Notes under the pieces: model-generated
Seen by the model: only the letters and a program-made list of their open reading frames with translations
Database searches by the model: none
Told to the model about the DNA's origin: nothing
Shown here: piece after piece, positions 1 through 9,106 of the stretch
Numbering within the stretch: the first letter of the stretch is position 1
How the letters are laid out: each line of letters opens with the position of its first letter
Assembly: GCA_035342635.1 (NCBI GenBank)
Contig: DAOQXO010000002.1
Coordinates: 1 to 64,000 of the forward strand
Length of the DNA stretch: 64,000 bases
Reading direction: 5' to 3'
Origin: CADEFQ01 sp035342635
GTDB taxonomy: Bacteria; Pseudomonadota; Gammaproteobacteria; Steroidobacterales; Steroidobacteraceae
Translations under genes and position numbers: made by a program

Positions 1-1107
1 GCGCGATTCGGCAAACTGAGCTCGGTGCTCGTGTCGCTGGTCGCCGCCCACGAAATCGGCCACAACTTCGGCGCGCCGCACGACGGCGAATCCGGCAAGG
101 CCTGCGCGAGCACCCCGACGACCTTCCTGATGGCGCCCACCCTGTCCACGCAGAACTCGGAGTTCTCGCAGTGCAGCCTCACGCAGATTTCCCAGCGCAT
201 CGCGAGCGCCGCCTGCCTCGTCAGCGTGGACCAGGCGGACGTGGAGATCGTGGCGCCGGTCAGCACGGTGCGCCACGGGCCGGGTGAGAACTACTCGCTC
301 ACTTTCACCGTCCGCTCCATCGGCACGCGCACGGCCGAGCTCGTGTCGGCGACGTTCGTGGTTCCACCGGGCAGCTCGCTCGATGCGATCAACGCCGCGG
401 GCGGCACCTGCACGAATTTCGGCGCGCAGGGCAACTGCTCACTCGGGTCGCTGGCGCCCGGCACGAACCGCACGGTGACGCTGTCGCTCACCGGCCACGC
501 CATCGGGACCGAAACGCTCAACGCCGTCGTGTTTTCGTCCAATGACGAGGCGCCGGGCAACAACAGCGTCTCGGTGGAGGTCGTCACCGACCCGATCGCC
601 GACATCCGTGTGAGCCTCACCGCCACTCCGGCCAGCCTCGTGGTTGGCGACGACACGACCGTCACGGTGACCCTGGCCAACCTCGGTCCGGCGGCCGCCA
701 GCGATGCGCGGCTGTCCGTCGACGTGCCGGCCGGCCTCACCATCGGCGCGATCAACGCAGGCGGACTCGACTGCGGCGCGGGCGCCAACAGCGTGTCCTG
801 CAATCCGGTCGCGCTCGCGGTGGACGAATCGCGCAGCCTCACGGTGACCCTGCGCGCCGCCACGGCCGGCACGCGGACCGTCAGCGCCCTCGCGCTGTCG
901 TCGGCCCTCGATCCCGACAGCGGCAACAATTCGGCGAGCGTCGCACTGACGATCGGCGCCGCGGGCGGCGGCGGCGTGCCGTCACCGCCGAGCAGTGGCG
1001 CAAGTGGCGGTGGCGGCGGCGGCGCGACTTCGACGCTGCTGCTCGGCCTGCTCGCGCTTGCCCTCGGCATGCGTGCACGGCTCGCAGGCGCGCGCGCCGC
1101 CGGCTAG
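1..1107 (+). CDS. Reprolysin-like (M12B) zinc metalloprotease, 3' part, with GlyGly-CTERM-like anchor
   Basis: The reading frame is open from the first base, so the 5' part, with the signal peptide and most of the catalytic domain, lies outside the window. Residues 17-28 (counted from base 1) read HEIGHNFGAPHD, the zinc-binding signature of reprolysin/ADAM-type metzincins, and FLMAP near residue 44 fits the Met-turn. Two Ig-like repeats of the CARDB/DUF11 kind follow (about residues 78-195 and 197-320). The C-terminus is a Pro/Gly/Ser linker ending in a run of glycines, a hydrophobic segment (LLLGLLALALGM) and a basic tail. That is the layout of GlyGly-CTERM sorting signals, which rhombosortase cleaves. 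Inference: a secreted or transiently anchored extracellular protease. Its TAG stop shares CTAG with the stop of the convergent pyruvate carboxylase gene. Confidence 0.85.
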   Translation, partial: ARFGKLSSVLVSLVAAHEIGHNFGAPHDGESGKACASTPTTFLMAPTLSTQNSEFSQCSLTQISQRIASAACLVSVDQADVEIVAPVSTVRHGPGENYSLTFTVRSIGTRTAELVSATFVVPPGSSLDAINAAGGTCTNFGAQGNCSLGSLAPGTNRTVTLSLTGHAIGTETLNAVVFSSNDEAPGNNSVSVEVVTDPIADIRVSLTATPASLVVGDDTTVTVTLANLGPAAASDARLSVDVPAGLTIGAINAGGLDCGAGANSVSCNPVALAVDESRSLTVTLRAATAGTRTVSALALSSALDPDSGNNSASVALTIGAAGGGGVPSPPSSGASGGGGGGATSTLLLGLLALALGMRARLAGARAAG

Positions 1108-4100
1108 CCGATGACGACCAGCAGGTCCTTCGCGTCGACCTGCATGCCGGGTCGCGCGAGCACTTCGGCGACCTGACCATCCTGCTCGGCCCGCACGGCC
1201 GTTTCCATCTTCATCGCCTCGAGCGTGACGACGACGTCACCGCGGGCGATCTTCTGCCCCACCGTAACCGCCACGGTGGCGACGCTGCCCGGCATAGGCG
1301 CGCCGACATGCCGCGTGTTGCCCGACTCGGCCTTGCGCTGCGGCGGGCGGCGTGCGACCTGGCTGCGATCGGCCACGCGAATCGCGCGGGGCTCGCCGTT
1401 CAGCTCGAAGAACACCGTGCGCGTGCCGTCGTCGTGCGTCTCGCTGACCGCGACGTAATTGACGATCAGGGTCTTGCCGCGCTCGATGTCGATGCTGATC
1501 TCCTGCCCCGGCTCCATGCCATAGAAGAAGGCGGGAGTCGGCAGGCGACCGACGTCGCCGTACGCCGCGCGATCCTTCGCATACTCGAGGAACACGCGCG
1601 GATACATCAGGTAAGAGGCCAGCTGGTAGTCGGTGATCTCGCGGCCGACCTTGCGCGCGACTTCGGCGCGTGTCGCCTCGAGGTCAATGGGCGGCAGCAC
1701 CTTGCCCGGGCGCACGGTGAGCGGCTCGATGTCCTTGAGCACCTTTTTCTGCTGGCCCTGCGGAAACCCGCCGAGCGGCTGGCCGAGGTCGCCGCGCATC
1801 AACTGCACCAGCGACTCGGGGAATGCGATCTGCGTGTCGGGGTCCTCGACCTGCGCGCGGGTGAGGCCGCTCGTGACCATCAGGATCGCCATGTCGCCGA
1901 CCACCTTCGAGGTCGGCGTGACCTTGATGATGTCGCCCAGCATGTCGTTCACGTCGGCATAGGCCTGTGCGACATCCGGCCAGCGCGCCTCGTCGACGCC
2001 GAGTGCGCGCGCCTGTTCGCGCAGGTTGGTGTACTGCCCGCCCGGCATGCCGTGCACGTAGACCTCGGACGCCCCGGAGCGGATATCGCTCTCGAACGCC
2101 GCATAGCCGCGGCGCACCTGCTCCCAGTAGGAGGACAGGCGGCGCAGCTGCGCGGTGTCGATGCCCGGATCGCGCTCGCCGTGGCGCAGCGCCTCGGCGA
2201 TCGAACCGAGGTTCGGCTGGGAGGTGAGCCCGCTCATCGCGTCGATCGCCCCGTCGATGGCGTCGCAGCCCGCCTCCGCCGCGGCCAGCACGCTCGCGGC
2301 CGCGATGCCGCTCGTATCGTGCGTGTGGAAGTGCAGCGGCAGGCCCGTTTCCGACTTGATCGCGGTGACGAGCGCGCGCGCCGCCGCCGGCCGGCACAGG
2401 CCCGCCATGTCCTTGATCGCAATGATGTGCGCGCCCGCGGCCTTCAGCTCGCGAGCCAGCGACACGTAGTAATCGAGCGTGTACTTCTTCTCGCGCGGAT
2501 CCGAGAGATTGCCGGTGTAGCAGATCGCCGCCTCGCACAGTCGCCCGGTCTCGAGCACGGCGTCCATCGCGACGCGCATATTCTCGACCCAGTTGAGCGA
2601 ATCGAACACGCGGAAGAGATCGACGCCGCAGGCCGCCGCCTGCCTGACGAAGTAACGCACGACATTGTCGGGATAGTTCGTGTAGCCGACGGCGTTCGAC
2701 GCGCGCAACAGCATCTGCAGCAGCAGGTTCGGCATGCCCTCGCGGAACTGCGCGAGCCGTTCCCACGGGTCTTCCTTCAGGAAGCGCATCGCGACATCGA
2801 AGGTCGCCCCGCCCCAGCATTCCACCGACAGCAGCTCCGGCAGCATGCGCGCGTAGTACGGCGCGATCGCCGCCATGTCGATCGTGCGCATGCGGGTCGC
2901 GAGCAGCGACTGGTGCGCATCGCGCATCGTGGTGTCGGTCAGCAGCACGCGCCGCTCGGCCAGCATCCACCGGGCGAACTTCTCCGGGCCGAGCTCATCG
3001 AGCTTCTGCTTGGCGCCTGCCGGCGGATCCGCCTTCAGCGACACCTTCGGCAGGCGCGCGAGGCCCATGCGGGCCGGACGCGGGCGCCCCTTCGTTTCGG
3101 CGTTGCCGTTGACCACCGTCTCGGCGAGGTAGGTGAGCATGCGCGTCGCGCGATCGCGTTTGCGCGGGAAGCGGAACAGCTCCGGCGTCGAATCGATGAA
3201 GCGCGTGGTGTACTCGCCGCTCGCGAACGCCGGATGCGTGATCACCTGGTCGAGGAAGCGCAGGTTGGTCACCACGCCGCGGATGCGGAACTCCCACAGC
3301 GCGCGGTGCATGCGCGCGCTCGCCTCTTCGGCGGTCTGCGCCCATGCGGTGATCTTCACCAGCAGCGAATCGTACGAGCGCGTGATGATCGCACCGGCGT
3401 AGGCGGTGCCGGCGTCGAGGCGAATGCCGAAGCCGGCGGGACTGCGGTAGGCGGTGACCCGGCCGTAGTCCGGGATGAAATTGTTCTCGGGGTCCTCGGT
3501 CGTGACGCGGCACTGCAGCGCATGCGCCTGCATGCGGATCTCGTGCTGCGGCGGCACGCCGCTCTCCGGTGTGCCGATGCGTGCGCCGGCGGCAATGCGG
3601 ATCTGCGCCTTCACGATATCGATGCCGACCGCGCATTCGGTCACGGTGTGTTCGACCTGGATGCGCGGATTGACCTCGATGAAATAGAACTCGCCGGTGT
3701 CGGCGTCCTGCAGGAACTCGACGGTGCCGGCGTTGAGGTAGTTCACCGCGCGGCCGAGCTTCAGGCCGGCCTCGCACAGTTGCGTGCGCTGCGCGTCGGT
3801 GAGAAATACGGCCGGCGCGCGCTCGACCACTTTCTGGTTGCGCCGCTGCACCGTGCAGTCGCGCTCGAACAGGTGCACGAGATTGCCGTAGCGGTCGCCG
3901 AGGATCTGCACTTCGAGGTGGCGCGCGCGACGCACCAGCTTCTCGAGATACACCTCGTCGTTGCCGAACGCCGCCTGCGCCTCGCGCCGCGCCACCGGCA
4001 GCAGCTCGGCGAGCTGGGCGTCATTTTCGATCACGCGCATGCCACGCCCGCCGCCACCCCAGCTCGCCTTCAGCATCACCGGGTAGCCAATCTCGCGTGC

Positions 4101-4577
4101 GAGGGTCTGCGCGGCGGCGGGGTCGGGCGGCAGCGCCGGCGTCGCCGGCATCACCGGCACCCCCACGGAGGCCGCGGCATTGCGCGCCGAAACCTTGTTG
4201 CCGAGCGTGCGCATGATCTGCGGCGTCGGGCCGACGAAGATCACGCCATCGCGCTCGCAGGCTTCCGCGAACTGCGGATTCTCGGACAGGAACCCGTAGC
4301 CCGGGTGGATCGCGTCGGCCTGCGCCTCGCGCGCGATGCGCAGTACATCCTCGATGTCGAGATAGGCGTCGACGGGACCCTTGCCGCGACCGACGAGATA
4401 AGCCTCGTCGGCCTTGGTGCGATGGAGCGAGAAGCGGTCTTCCTGCGAATAGATCGCGATCGTGCGGATGCCGAGTTCGGCGGCGGCCCGCATCACGCGT
4501 ATAGCGATCTCGCCTCGATTCGCGACCAGCAGGCTGCGAATCCCGGAAACCTGGGGTGTAACCACTGGCAACTGCAC
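1104..4577 (-). CDS. pyc: Pyruvate carboxylase, single-chain
   Basis: Biotin-dependent carboxylation of pyruvate to oxaloacetate, an anaplerotic cytosolic reaction. Domains in order are biotin carboxylase (from LLVANRGEIAIR near the N-terminus, with the Gly-rich ATP loop WGGGGRGM), carboxyltransferase (from TDTTMRDAHQSLLATR, about residue 545), PYC/OADA conserved domain, and a C-terminal biotinyl domain with EAMKMET, whose Lys takes the biotin about 35 residues from the end. The frame extends to an ATG at 4721, but that extra Pro/Gly-rich N-terminus is not family-like and would leave 12 bp before the divergent gene. I chose GTG 4577, giving 1157 aa, the usual length; TTG 4571 or GTG 4565 are equally possible, and none has a clear ribosome binding site. 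Many gammaproteobacteria use a two-subunit enzyme, so the fused form is a little unusual. Confidence 0.93.
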   Translation of the reverse strand: MQLPVVTPQVSGIRSLLVANRGEIAIRVMRAAAELGIRTIAIYSQEDRFSLHRTKADEAYLVGRGKGPVDAYLDIEDVLRIAREAQADAIHPGYGFLSENPQFAEACERDGVIFVGPTPQIMRTLGNKVSARNAAASVGVPVMPATPALPPDPAAAQTLAREIGYPVMLKASWGGGGRGMRVIENDAQLAELLPVARREAQAAFGNDEVYLEKLVRRARHLEVQILGDRYGNLVHLFERDCTVQRRNQKVVERAPAVFLTDAQRTQLCEAGLKLGRAVNYLNAGTVEFLQDADTGEFYFIEVNPRIQVEHTVTECAVGIDIVKAQIRIAAGARIGTPESGVPPQHEIRMQAHALQCRVTTEDPENNFIPDYGRVTAYRSPAGFGIRLDAGTAYAGAIITRSYDSLLVKITAWAQTAEEASARMHRALWEFRIRGVVTNLRFLDQVITHPAFASGEYTTRFIDSTPELFRFPRKRDRATRMLTYLAETVVNGNAETKGRPRPARMGLARLPKVSLKADPPAGAKQKLDELGPEKFARWMLAERRVLLTDTTMRDAHQSLLATRMRTIDMAAIAPYYARMLPELLSVECWGGATFDVAMRFLKEDPWERLAQFREGMPNLLLQMLLRASNAVGYTNYPDNVVRYFVRQAAACGVDLFRVFDSLNWVENMRVAMDAVLETGRLCEAAICYTGNLSDPREKKYTLDYYVSLARELKAAGAHIIAIKDMAGLCRPAAARALVTAIKSETGLPLHFHTHDTSGIAAASVLAAAEAGCDAIDGAIDAMSGLTSQPNLGSIAEALRHGERDPGIDTAQLRRLSSYWEQVRRGYAAFESDIRSGASEVYVHGMPGGQYTNLREQARALGVDEARWPDVAQAYADVNDMLGDIIKVTPTSKVVGDMAILMVTSGLTRAQVEDPDTQIAFPESLVQLMRGDLGQPLGGFPQGQQKKVLKDIEPLTVRPGKVLPPIDLEATRAEVARKVGREITDYQLASYLMYPRVFLEYAKDRAAYGDVGRLPTPAFFYGMEPGQEISIDIERGKTLIVNYVAVSETHDDGTRTVFFELNGEPRAIRVADRSQVARRPPQRKAESGNTRHVGAPMPGSVATVAVTVGQKIARGDVVVTLEAMKMETAVRAEQDGQVAEVLARPGMQVDAKDLLVVIG

Positions 4578-4733
4578 CCGATCTGGTTGGGGGAACTGCG
4601 CCCGCGGCGCTGGCGGAGAGCCAGGATTCGGGCTGTCCGGATGATAGCTGCCGCCGCCGCCCGGTGTCGCCCCTTCGGCGTAGGCAATTACCCCAAGGAT
4701 GTGGCATCGTTCCGGCCGCAAAGTGCCCTAAAA

Positions 4734-5726
4734 ATGAAGCGACCCGCCCTCATTGTCCTGTTGCTCGCGACCTGCGGCGCCCTGGCTGCACACGCGGGAG
4801 AACCACCCATGCATGCTATTGCCATTCACGGCGGCGCCGGCACGCTGCCGCGCGCCGAGATGACTCCCGAGCGCGAAGCCGCCTATCGTGGCGGCCTCGC
4901 TGCCGCACTCGACGCGGGCTACGCGGTGCTCGACGCGGGCGGCACCAGCCTCGATGCGGTCATCGCCGCCGTGCGCATTCTCGAGGACGACCCGCTGTTC
5001 AACGCCGGACGGGGGGCCGTGCTGACCCGCGAGGGGATCGCCGAGCTCGACGCCTCCATCATGAACGGGGCGAGCCTGGCCGCGGGCGCCGTTGCCGGCG
5101 TGCGGCACGTGAAGAACCCGATCGAGCTGGCGCGTGCCGTCATGGAGCATTCCGCACACGTCATGCTGATCGGCGCCGGCGCCGAGGAGTTCGCGCTCGC
5201 CCGCGGCCTCACGCTCGTGCCGAACGAGTACTTCCGCACCGAGACCCGCAAGGCGCAGTTGCAGCGCGTGCTCACCGGCGACACGCGCCCGGCGAACGAG
5301 CTCTCGGCGCTTGGCACGGTCGGCGCCGTGGCGCTCGATCGCGCCGGCAATCTCGCCGCGGCCACCTCGACCGGCGGCATGACGGCCAAGCGCTATGGCC
5401 GCGTGGGCGACTCGCCGATCATCGGTGCGGGCACCTATGCCGACAACCGCAGCTGTGCGGTCTCGGCGACCGGGCACGGCGAGTTCTTCATCCGCGCGGC
5501 CGTCGCTCACGACATCTGCGCGCGCGTCGCCTACGGCGGCAGGAGCCTCGCGGAGGCCGCCGACGCCGTGGTCATGGACCGGCTGGTGACGCTCGGCGGC
5601 GAAGGCGGCGTGATCGCCATCGATCCGCAGGGCCGCATCGCGATGCCCTTCAACAGCGAGGGCATGTTCCGTGGCAGCCGCAGCGCCGGCGGCGAGCGGG
5701 TGATCGCGATCTACCGCGACCGCTAG
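4734..5726 (+). CDS. iaaA: Isoaspartyl peptidase / plant-type L-asparaginase, exported
   Basis: Ntn-hydrolase of the plant-type asparaginase family (E. coli IaaA/EcAIII), which removes isoaspartyl residues from dipeptides and hydrolyses asparagine. The 330-residue product starts with a Sec signal peptide (hydrophobic residues 5-16, AHA cleavage region), so a periplasmic location is likely. IHGGAGT marks the start of the mature domain. GTVGAVALD contains the autocleavage/nucleophile Thr at about residue 195, followed by TSTGGMTAKRYGRVGDSP and GHGEFFIR, all diagnostic. A cytosolic form could start at ATG 4809, which immediately precedes the catalytic domain. It is divergent from pyruvate carboxylase with about 155 bp between. 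Its TAG overlaps the stop of the convergent GGDEF gene within one CTAG. Confidence 0.93.
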   Translation: MKRPALIVLLLATCGALAAHAGEPPMHAIAIHGGAGTLPRAEMTPEREAAYRGGLAAALDAGYAVLDAGGTSLDAVIAAVRILEDDPLFNAGRGAVLTREGIAELDASIMNGASLAAGAVAGVRHVKNPIELARAVMEHSAHVMLIGAGAEEFALARGLTLVPNEYFRTETRKAQLQRVLTGDTRPANELSALGTVGAVALDRAGNLAAATSTGGMTAKRYGRVGDSPIIGAGTYADNRSCAVSATGHGEFFIRAAVAHDICARVAYGGRSLAEAADAVVMDRLVTLGGEGGVIAIDPQGRIAMPFNSEGMFRGSRSAGGERVIAIYRDR

Positions 5727-6940
5727 GCCCGCAGTTCGCGCGCGGCAAGCACCACGGTCGCCTCGCCGAGATCCGCCTCCCCGAGCACGGCGTGCCGGTT
5801 GCGCCCCTGCTCCTTGGCGAGATAGAGCGCACGGTCGGCGATGCGTACGATCAGGTCGTGCGAGGAATCGCGCCCGGGCAGCATCGTCGCCACGCCGATG
5901 CTCACGCTGACCATCGGTGCGGTCAGCGATCGATCGTGCGGGATCGCGAGCGCCGCGACCTCCTCGAGCATCGCGCGCGCCACCTGTTCGCCGCCGGCGC
6001 GATCCGCGCCGGGCAGGATCGCGATCATCTCCTCGCCGCCGTAGCGCGCCACGCAATCGCGCGCACGGGTACCGGCCGCGCGACGAATCGCCCCCGCGAC
6101 CGCGCGCAGGCAGGCGTCGCCGCCCTGGTGCCCGTAGCGATCGTTGTAAGCCTTGAAGTGATCGATATCGATCATCAGGACGGTGACGTGCTCGCGATCG
6201 CGGATCGCCTGCTGCCAGATGCGATGGATCTCGCTCTCGAGAGCCGAGCGGTTCAGCAGCTGCGTGAGCCCGTCATGCGTCGCCACTTCGCGCAGCATGC
6301 GGCCTTCGAGGAAGGAGACCCGGTTGGCGTGCTCGAGCGCGTAGCTGCCGGCACCGGCATACAGGTTGGCGAACAGCAGCAGGAAGAACTGGTAGATCGA
6401 AGTCTGCGGCGCAATGTCGCCGACGAATGCCGCAACGACGAAGCCCGCGAGCGTCAGCAGGTTGGTGCGCAGCGCCGCCTTGAACGACAGGCCGAGCATG
6501 AAATAGAAGAAGAATATCGCGAGCACGAGCCGCGCGTGGATGAAGGCCGTGAGCGGCTCCGGGGCGTTGGCGGCCAGCAGCACCGTGGCGAGGCCGTAGA
6601 GCGGCGCGAATACGTGGACGAATGGCCAGTACCAGCGGAAGTAGCGCCGCGAGGTGAGCACGATACCGGTGACGACGAGCGGAATGTGCACACCGAAGCG
6701 GATCGCATCGGGGACGACCTGCGCGCCGGGGCCGAGCAACCAGCGATCGAGGATCGCGAGCCCGATGATCGTCGTGAGCGCGAGGCATACACCGATGCGC
6801 ACGATGCGCCGGCGCGAAGTGCGGTACTCGGCAACGAACTCACGCTCGAGTTCGCCCGGGAACCTGAGCCATGGAAATCCCGCGCGCAGCGTGCGGGCTA
6901 CGGGGGACTCGGACTCCTCCGGCATTGCTGCCGTGGGCAT
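5723..6940 (-). CDS. Membrane diguanylate cyclase (GGDEF)
   Basis: The N-terminal half (about residues 45-200) holds five or six hydrophobic segments forming an unrecognised membrane sensor region. The C-terminal half is a GGDEF domain. The active-site signature reads YGGEEM (about residue 300) and IDIDHFKAYND supplies the upstream metal-binding Asp. Activity as a c-di-GMP synthase is expected because GGEEF/GGEEM-type loops are functional in the family; I do not see an RxxD inhibitory site in the usual place five residues upstream of the loop. The gene follows a small ORF by 3 bp, so the two are probably co-transcribed. Its TAG shares CTAG with the convergent asparaginase gene. Confidence 0.9.
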   Translation of the reverse strand: MPTAAMPEESESPVARTLRAGFPWLRFPGELEREFVAEYRTSRRRIVRIGVCLALTTIIGLAILDRWLLGPGAQVVPDAIRFGVHIPLVVTGIVLTSRRYFRWYWPFVHVFAPLYGLATVLLAANAPEPLTAFIHARLVLAIFFFYFMLGLSFKAALRTNLLTLAGFVVAAFVGDIAPQTSIYQFFLLLFANLYAGAGSYALEHANRVSFLEGRMLREVATHDGLTQLLNRSALESEIHRIWQQAIRDREHVTVLMIDIDHFKAYNDRYGHQGGDACLRAVAGAIRRAAGTRARDCVARYGGEEMIAILPGADRAGGEQVARAMLEEVAALAIPHDRSLTAPMVSVSIGVATMLPGRDSSHDLIVRIADRALYLAKEQGRNRHAVLGEADLGEATVVLAARELRA

Positions 6941-6943
6941 TGG

Positions 6944-7138
6944 TCAGGCGACGGGATTGTCGCTCTCGCGCGGAATCTTCACCCGCGTGCGCCACACGTC
7001 GTAGGGATCCCAGCCGCGTGTCGGCGTCGCCTCGTGGGCGCGTTCCCTGCCCGGGACGTTGGAGATCGTCGGCTCGTTGGCCGCGACGAGCGCGGCGGAA
7101 GCGTGTCCGTCAGCCTCGAAAGGCTTGCTGGTGTTCAT
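6944..7138 (-). CDS. Small hypothetical protein upstream of the GGDEF gene
   Basis: A 64-residue hydrophilic protein without a signal peptide or membrane segment. I do not recognise a family. The C-terminal half has a compact aromatic/basic motif, WDPYDVWRTRVK, which looks conserved-protein-like rather than random. It ends 3 bp before the diguanylate cyclase start on the same strand, which argues for a shared transcript. The opposite strand carries no gene here. It may be a partner of the cyclase or simply a co-transcribed orphan; the sequence does not decide. Confidence 0.5.
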   Translation of the reverse strand: MNTSKPFEADGHASAALVAANEPTISNVPGRERAHEATPTRGWDPYDVWRTRVKIPRESDNPVA

Positions 7139-7211
7139 CTGCGGGGTCGTCCCTGATTTCGGGCTGTCTGCGTAAGGCGACGGATTCTAACGCCTGCAGC
7201 CTGACAAGGGC

Positions 7212-7240
7212 ACAACAAAAATGCTCTTCGGATATGTCAA
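7212..7240 (-). promoter_or_regulatory. Candidate promoter for the small ORF/GGDEF pair
   Basis: On the minus strand an exact TTGACA lies at 7240-7235, followed after 17 nt by TGTTGT, a poor -10 box. It sits in the 130-bp space between the end of gshA and the small ORF, in one of the few AT-richer patches of the region. Only the -35 half is convincing. Confidence 0.25.
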
Positions 7241-7268
7241 ATCAGCGGTTTGCTTCCAGTTCTGTGAG

Positions 7269-8849
7269 CTAGTTCTCAAAATAACGGCGCAGGTAGTCTT
7301 CGAAGCTGCCGGCGTCCGCCGACTCGATCTTCTGCTGCGCTGCAACAGAATCCTCGGCTTCACGCTGGAACTCCGCCAGGCGCTCCGCATTGGGAGGGTG
7401 CAGCTCGAGGAAATAGGACTTGTGGGCGCTCGACATCTGCTGCGCCACGTCGAAGAACGACTCGCCGGTCGTGCGGATCTCGTGCAGCAGCCGGGCGGAC
7501 GGGGTCAGCGCGGGATCGCGCAGCTTGTCGCGCTGCGCGGCGAGCGCCGCCGAATAGGGTCGTGCCGCATGGCCGTCGTCGAGGATCTCGCACAGGCCGG
7601 TCATGCCGTCGAGCAATTCTTCGGCCCAGTCCGCGAGAGGCACGGCGCGCCCGTCCCGCTGCAACCGCAGGCCCGGCTCGCGTCCGCGGCGCGCGGCGAC
7701 GACATGGTTCATGTCGAGCAGCTCCTGTTCATCGTTGCCGATCGGCGGGCTGTCGCGCAGCAGGCACAGCGCGAGGAAGGCCTCGAGGAAACGCAGATTC
7801 ACCTGATTCACGCCAACCGGGTCGAAGGCACTCACGTCGAGAGCGCGCACTTCGACGTATTCGACGCCACCGCGCAACAGCGCCCTGGTCGGCCGCTCGC
7901 CCGAGCGCGCGACGCGCTTCGGGCGGATGCTGCTGTAGAACTCGTTCTCGATCTGCAGCAGGTTGGCGTTGAGCTGGCGCCACTCGCCGCCGACCTTGAC
8001 GCCGATCGCCTCGTACGGCGGAAACGGTGTGCTGATCGCGCGCGTGAGATCGCGCACGTACTCCTCGAGGCTGTTCACCGAGACCGAAACGCGCGCCTGC
8101 TTGCGGTTGCGATAGCCGAGATCGCTCATGCGCAGTGTGGTCGCATACGGCTCGTAGGCCGTGCCGTGCGCGAGTTGCGGCAACGTCTCGCCGCGCACGC
8201 GCAGGAAGGAATTGCACACCGCGGGCGAGGTGCCGAACAGGTACAGCACGAGCCAGCCATGGCGGCGGTAATTGCGCAGCAGGTCGAAATAGGCCGCCGA
8301 GCGCAAGGCCTTCTCGTCCGCGCACTGGCGCAGCGCGGCGTAGGGTTCCCAGAACTGCTCCGGGAACGAATAGTTGAAATGCACGCCGGAGATCGCCTGC
8401 ATGGCGCGGCCGTAGCGGTTGCCGAGGCCGTTGCGGTACACGGTCTTCATCCGCCCGACGTGCGAACTGCCGTACTGCGCGATCGGGATCGCATCGTCGC
8501 TCTCGATCCGGCACGGCATCGAGGTCGCCCACAGCAGTTCGCTGCCGATATGGCGATAGACGAACTGGTGCATGTCGCACAGGTACTGCAGCAGCTCCCA
8601 GTTCGTGGTGAAAGTCGGCGTGACCAGCTCGATCAGCGCCTCGGAATAATCGGTGGTGAACTGGCCGTTGGTGAGCGCCGAGCCGAGCGCGCGCGGATGC
8701 GGTGTCGTCGCGAGGCGCCCCTCGGGCGTGACGCGCAGCGATTCCTTCTCCACACCGCGCCGGCCGCCCTGCAGCAGCCGCGCGCCGCCGCCATTGACGA
8801 GCGCGGCGACGCGGCGCTCAAACGTGCGATCGATGGCGGGCGCGGCCAC
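7269..8849 (-). CDS. gshA: Glutamate-cysteine ligase, proteobacterial type
   Basis: First step of glutathione synthesis, ATP-dependent joining of L-glutamate and L-cysteine in the cytosol. The protein matches the gamma-proteobacterial GshA family along its length: GVEKESLRV (substrate/metal-binding start of the domain), TDYSEALIELVTP, SSHVGRMKTVYR, YRNRKQARVSVSVN, EVRALDVSAFDP. The frame extends upstream to 8984, but the extra residues are Cys/Arg/Ser-rich and unlike the family. GTG 8849 gives 526 aa, close to the 518 of E. coli GshA. Three glutathione S-transferase-like genes lie 27-33 kb away, so the thiol made here has candidate users in the window. Confidence 0.93.
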   Translation of the reverse strand: MAAPAIDRTFERRVAALVNGGGARLLQGGRRGVEKESLRVTPEGRLATTPHPRALGSALTNGQFTTDYSEALIELVTPTFTTNWELLQYLCDMHQFVYRHIGSELLWATSMPCRIESDDAIPIAQYGSSHVGRMKTVYRNGLGNRYGRAMQAISGVHFNYSFPEQFWEPYAALRQCADEKALRSAAYFDLLRNYRRHGWLVLYLFGTSPAVCNSFLRVRGETLPQLAHGTAYEPYATTLRMSDLGYRNRKQARVSVSVNSLEEYVRDLTRAISTPFPPYEAIGVKVGGEWRQLNANLLQIENEFYSSIRPKRVARSGERPTRALLRGGVEYVEVRALDVSAFDPVGVNQVNLRFLEAFLALCLLRDSPPIGNDEQELLDMNHVVAARRGREPGLRLQRDGRAVPLADWAEELLDGMTGLCEILDDGHAARPYSAALAAQRDKLRDPALTPSARLLHEIRTTGESFFDVAQQMSSAHKSYFLELHPPNAERLAEFQREAEDSVAAQQKIESADAGSFEDYLRRYFEN

Positions 8850-8853
8850 CGTG

Positions 8854-8973
8854 CTACCAGGGCAGTCGGCGCAGCAGGATTTCGCGCAGCATCGTGAACT
8901 CGCCGCGCAAGCTGTACAGCCGACAGCGGAATAACGGGTAGGACTCGCGGAGGCTCGCGCAGCGCTGCGACAT
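8854..8973 (-). CDS. Possible short upstream ORF coupled to gshA
   Basis: A 39-codon frame from ATG 8973 ends 4 bp before the chosen gshA start. It is Arg/Leu-rich with two Cys codons. The position would allow translational coupling or a leader-peptide role. There is no family match I can name and no clear ribosome binding site, so it may be chance. Confidence 0.2.
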   Translation of the reverse strand: MSQRCASLRESYPLFRCRLYSLRGEFTMLREILLRRLPW

Positions 8974-9106
8974 GATCCGGGCATCTTGCCGGTTGCCCGT
9001 ACCGGCTCGCAAGGGCCCGCAGCGCGGCGGGCACCGCGCCTCGCAATGCCGGGCTGCCGCCGCCGCGGTCATTGTCCGTTCAGCATGGCCGGCGTACCGT
9101 GACCCC

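Noticed and set aside
4578..4721. N-terminal extension of pyruvate carboxylase to ATG 4721
   Set aside because: Pro/Gly-rich, not family-like, and it would leave no promoter space before the divergent gene.
1308..4733. Very long plus-strand open frame ahead of the asparaginase gene
   Set aside because: It is antisense to pyruvate carboxylase, is rich in Arg/His/Ala and has no domain. GC-rich codon use opens the opposite strand; only the part from 4734 is real.
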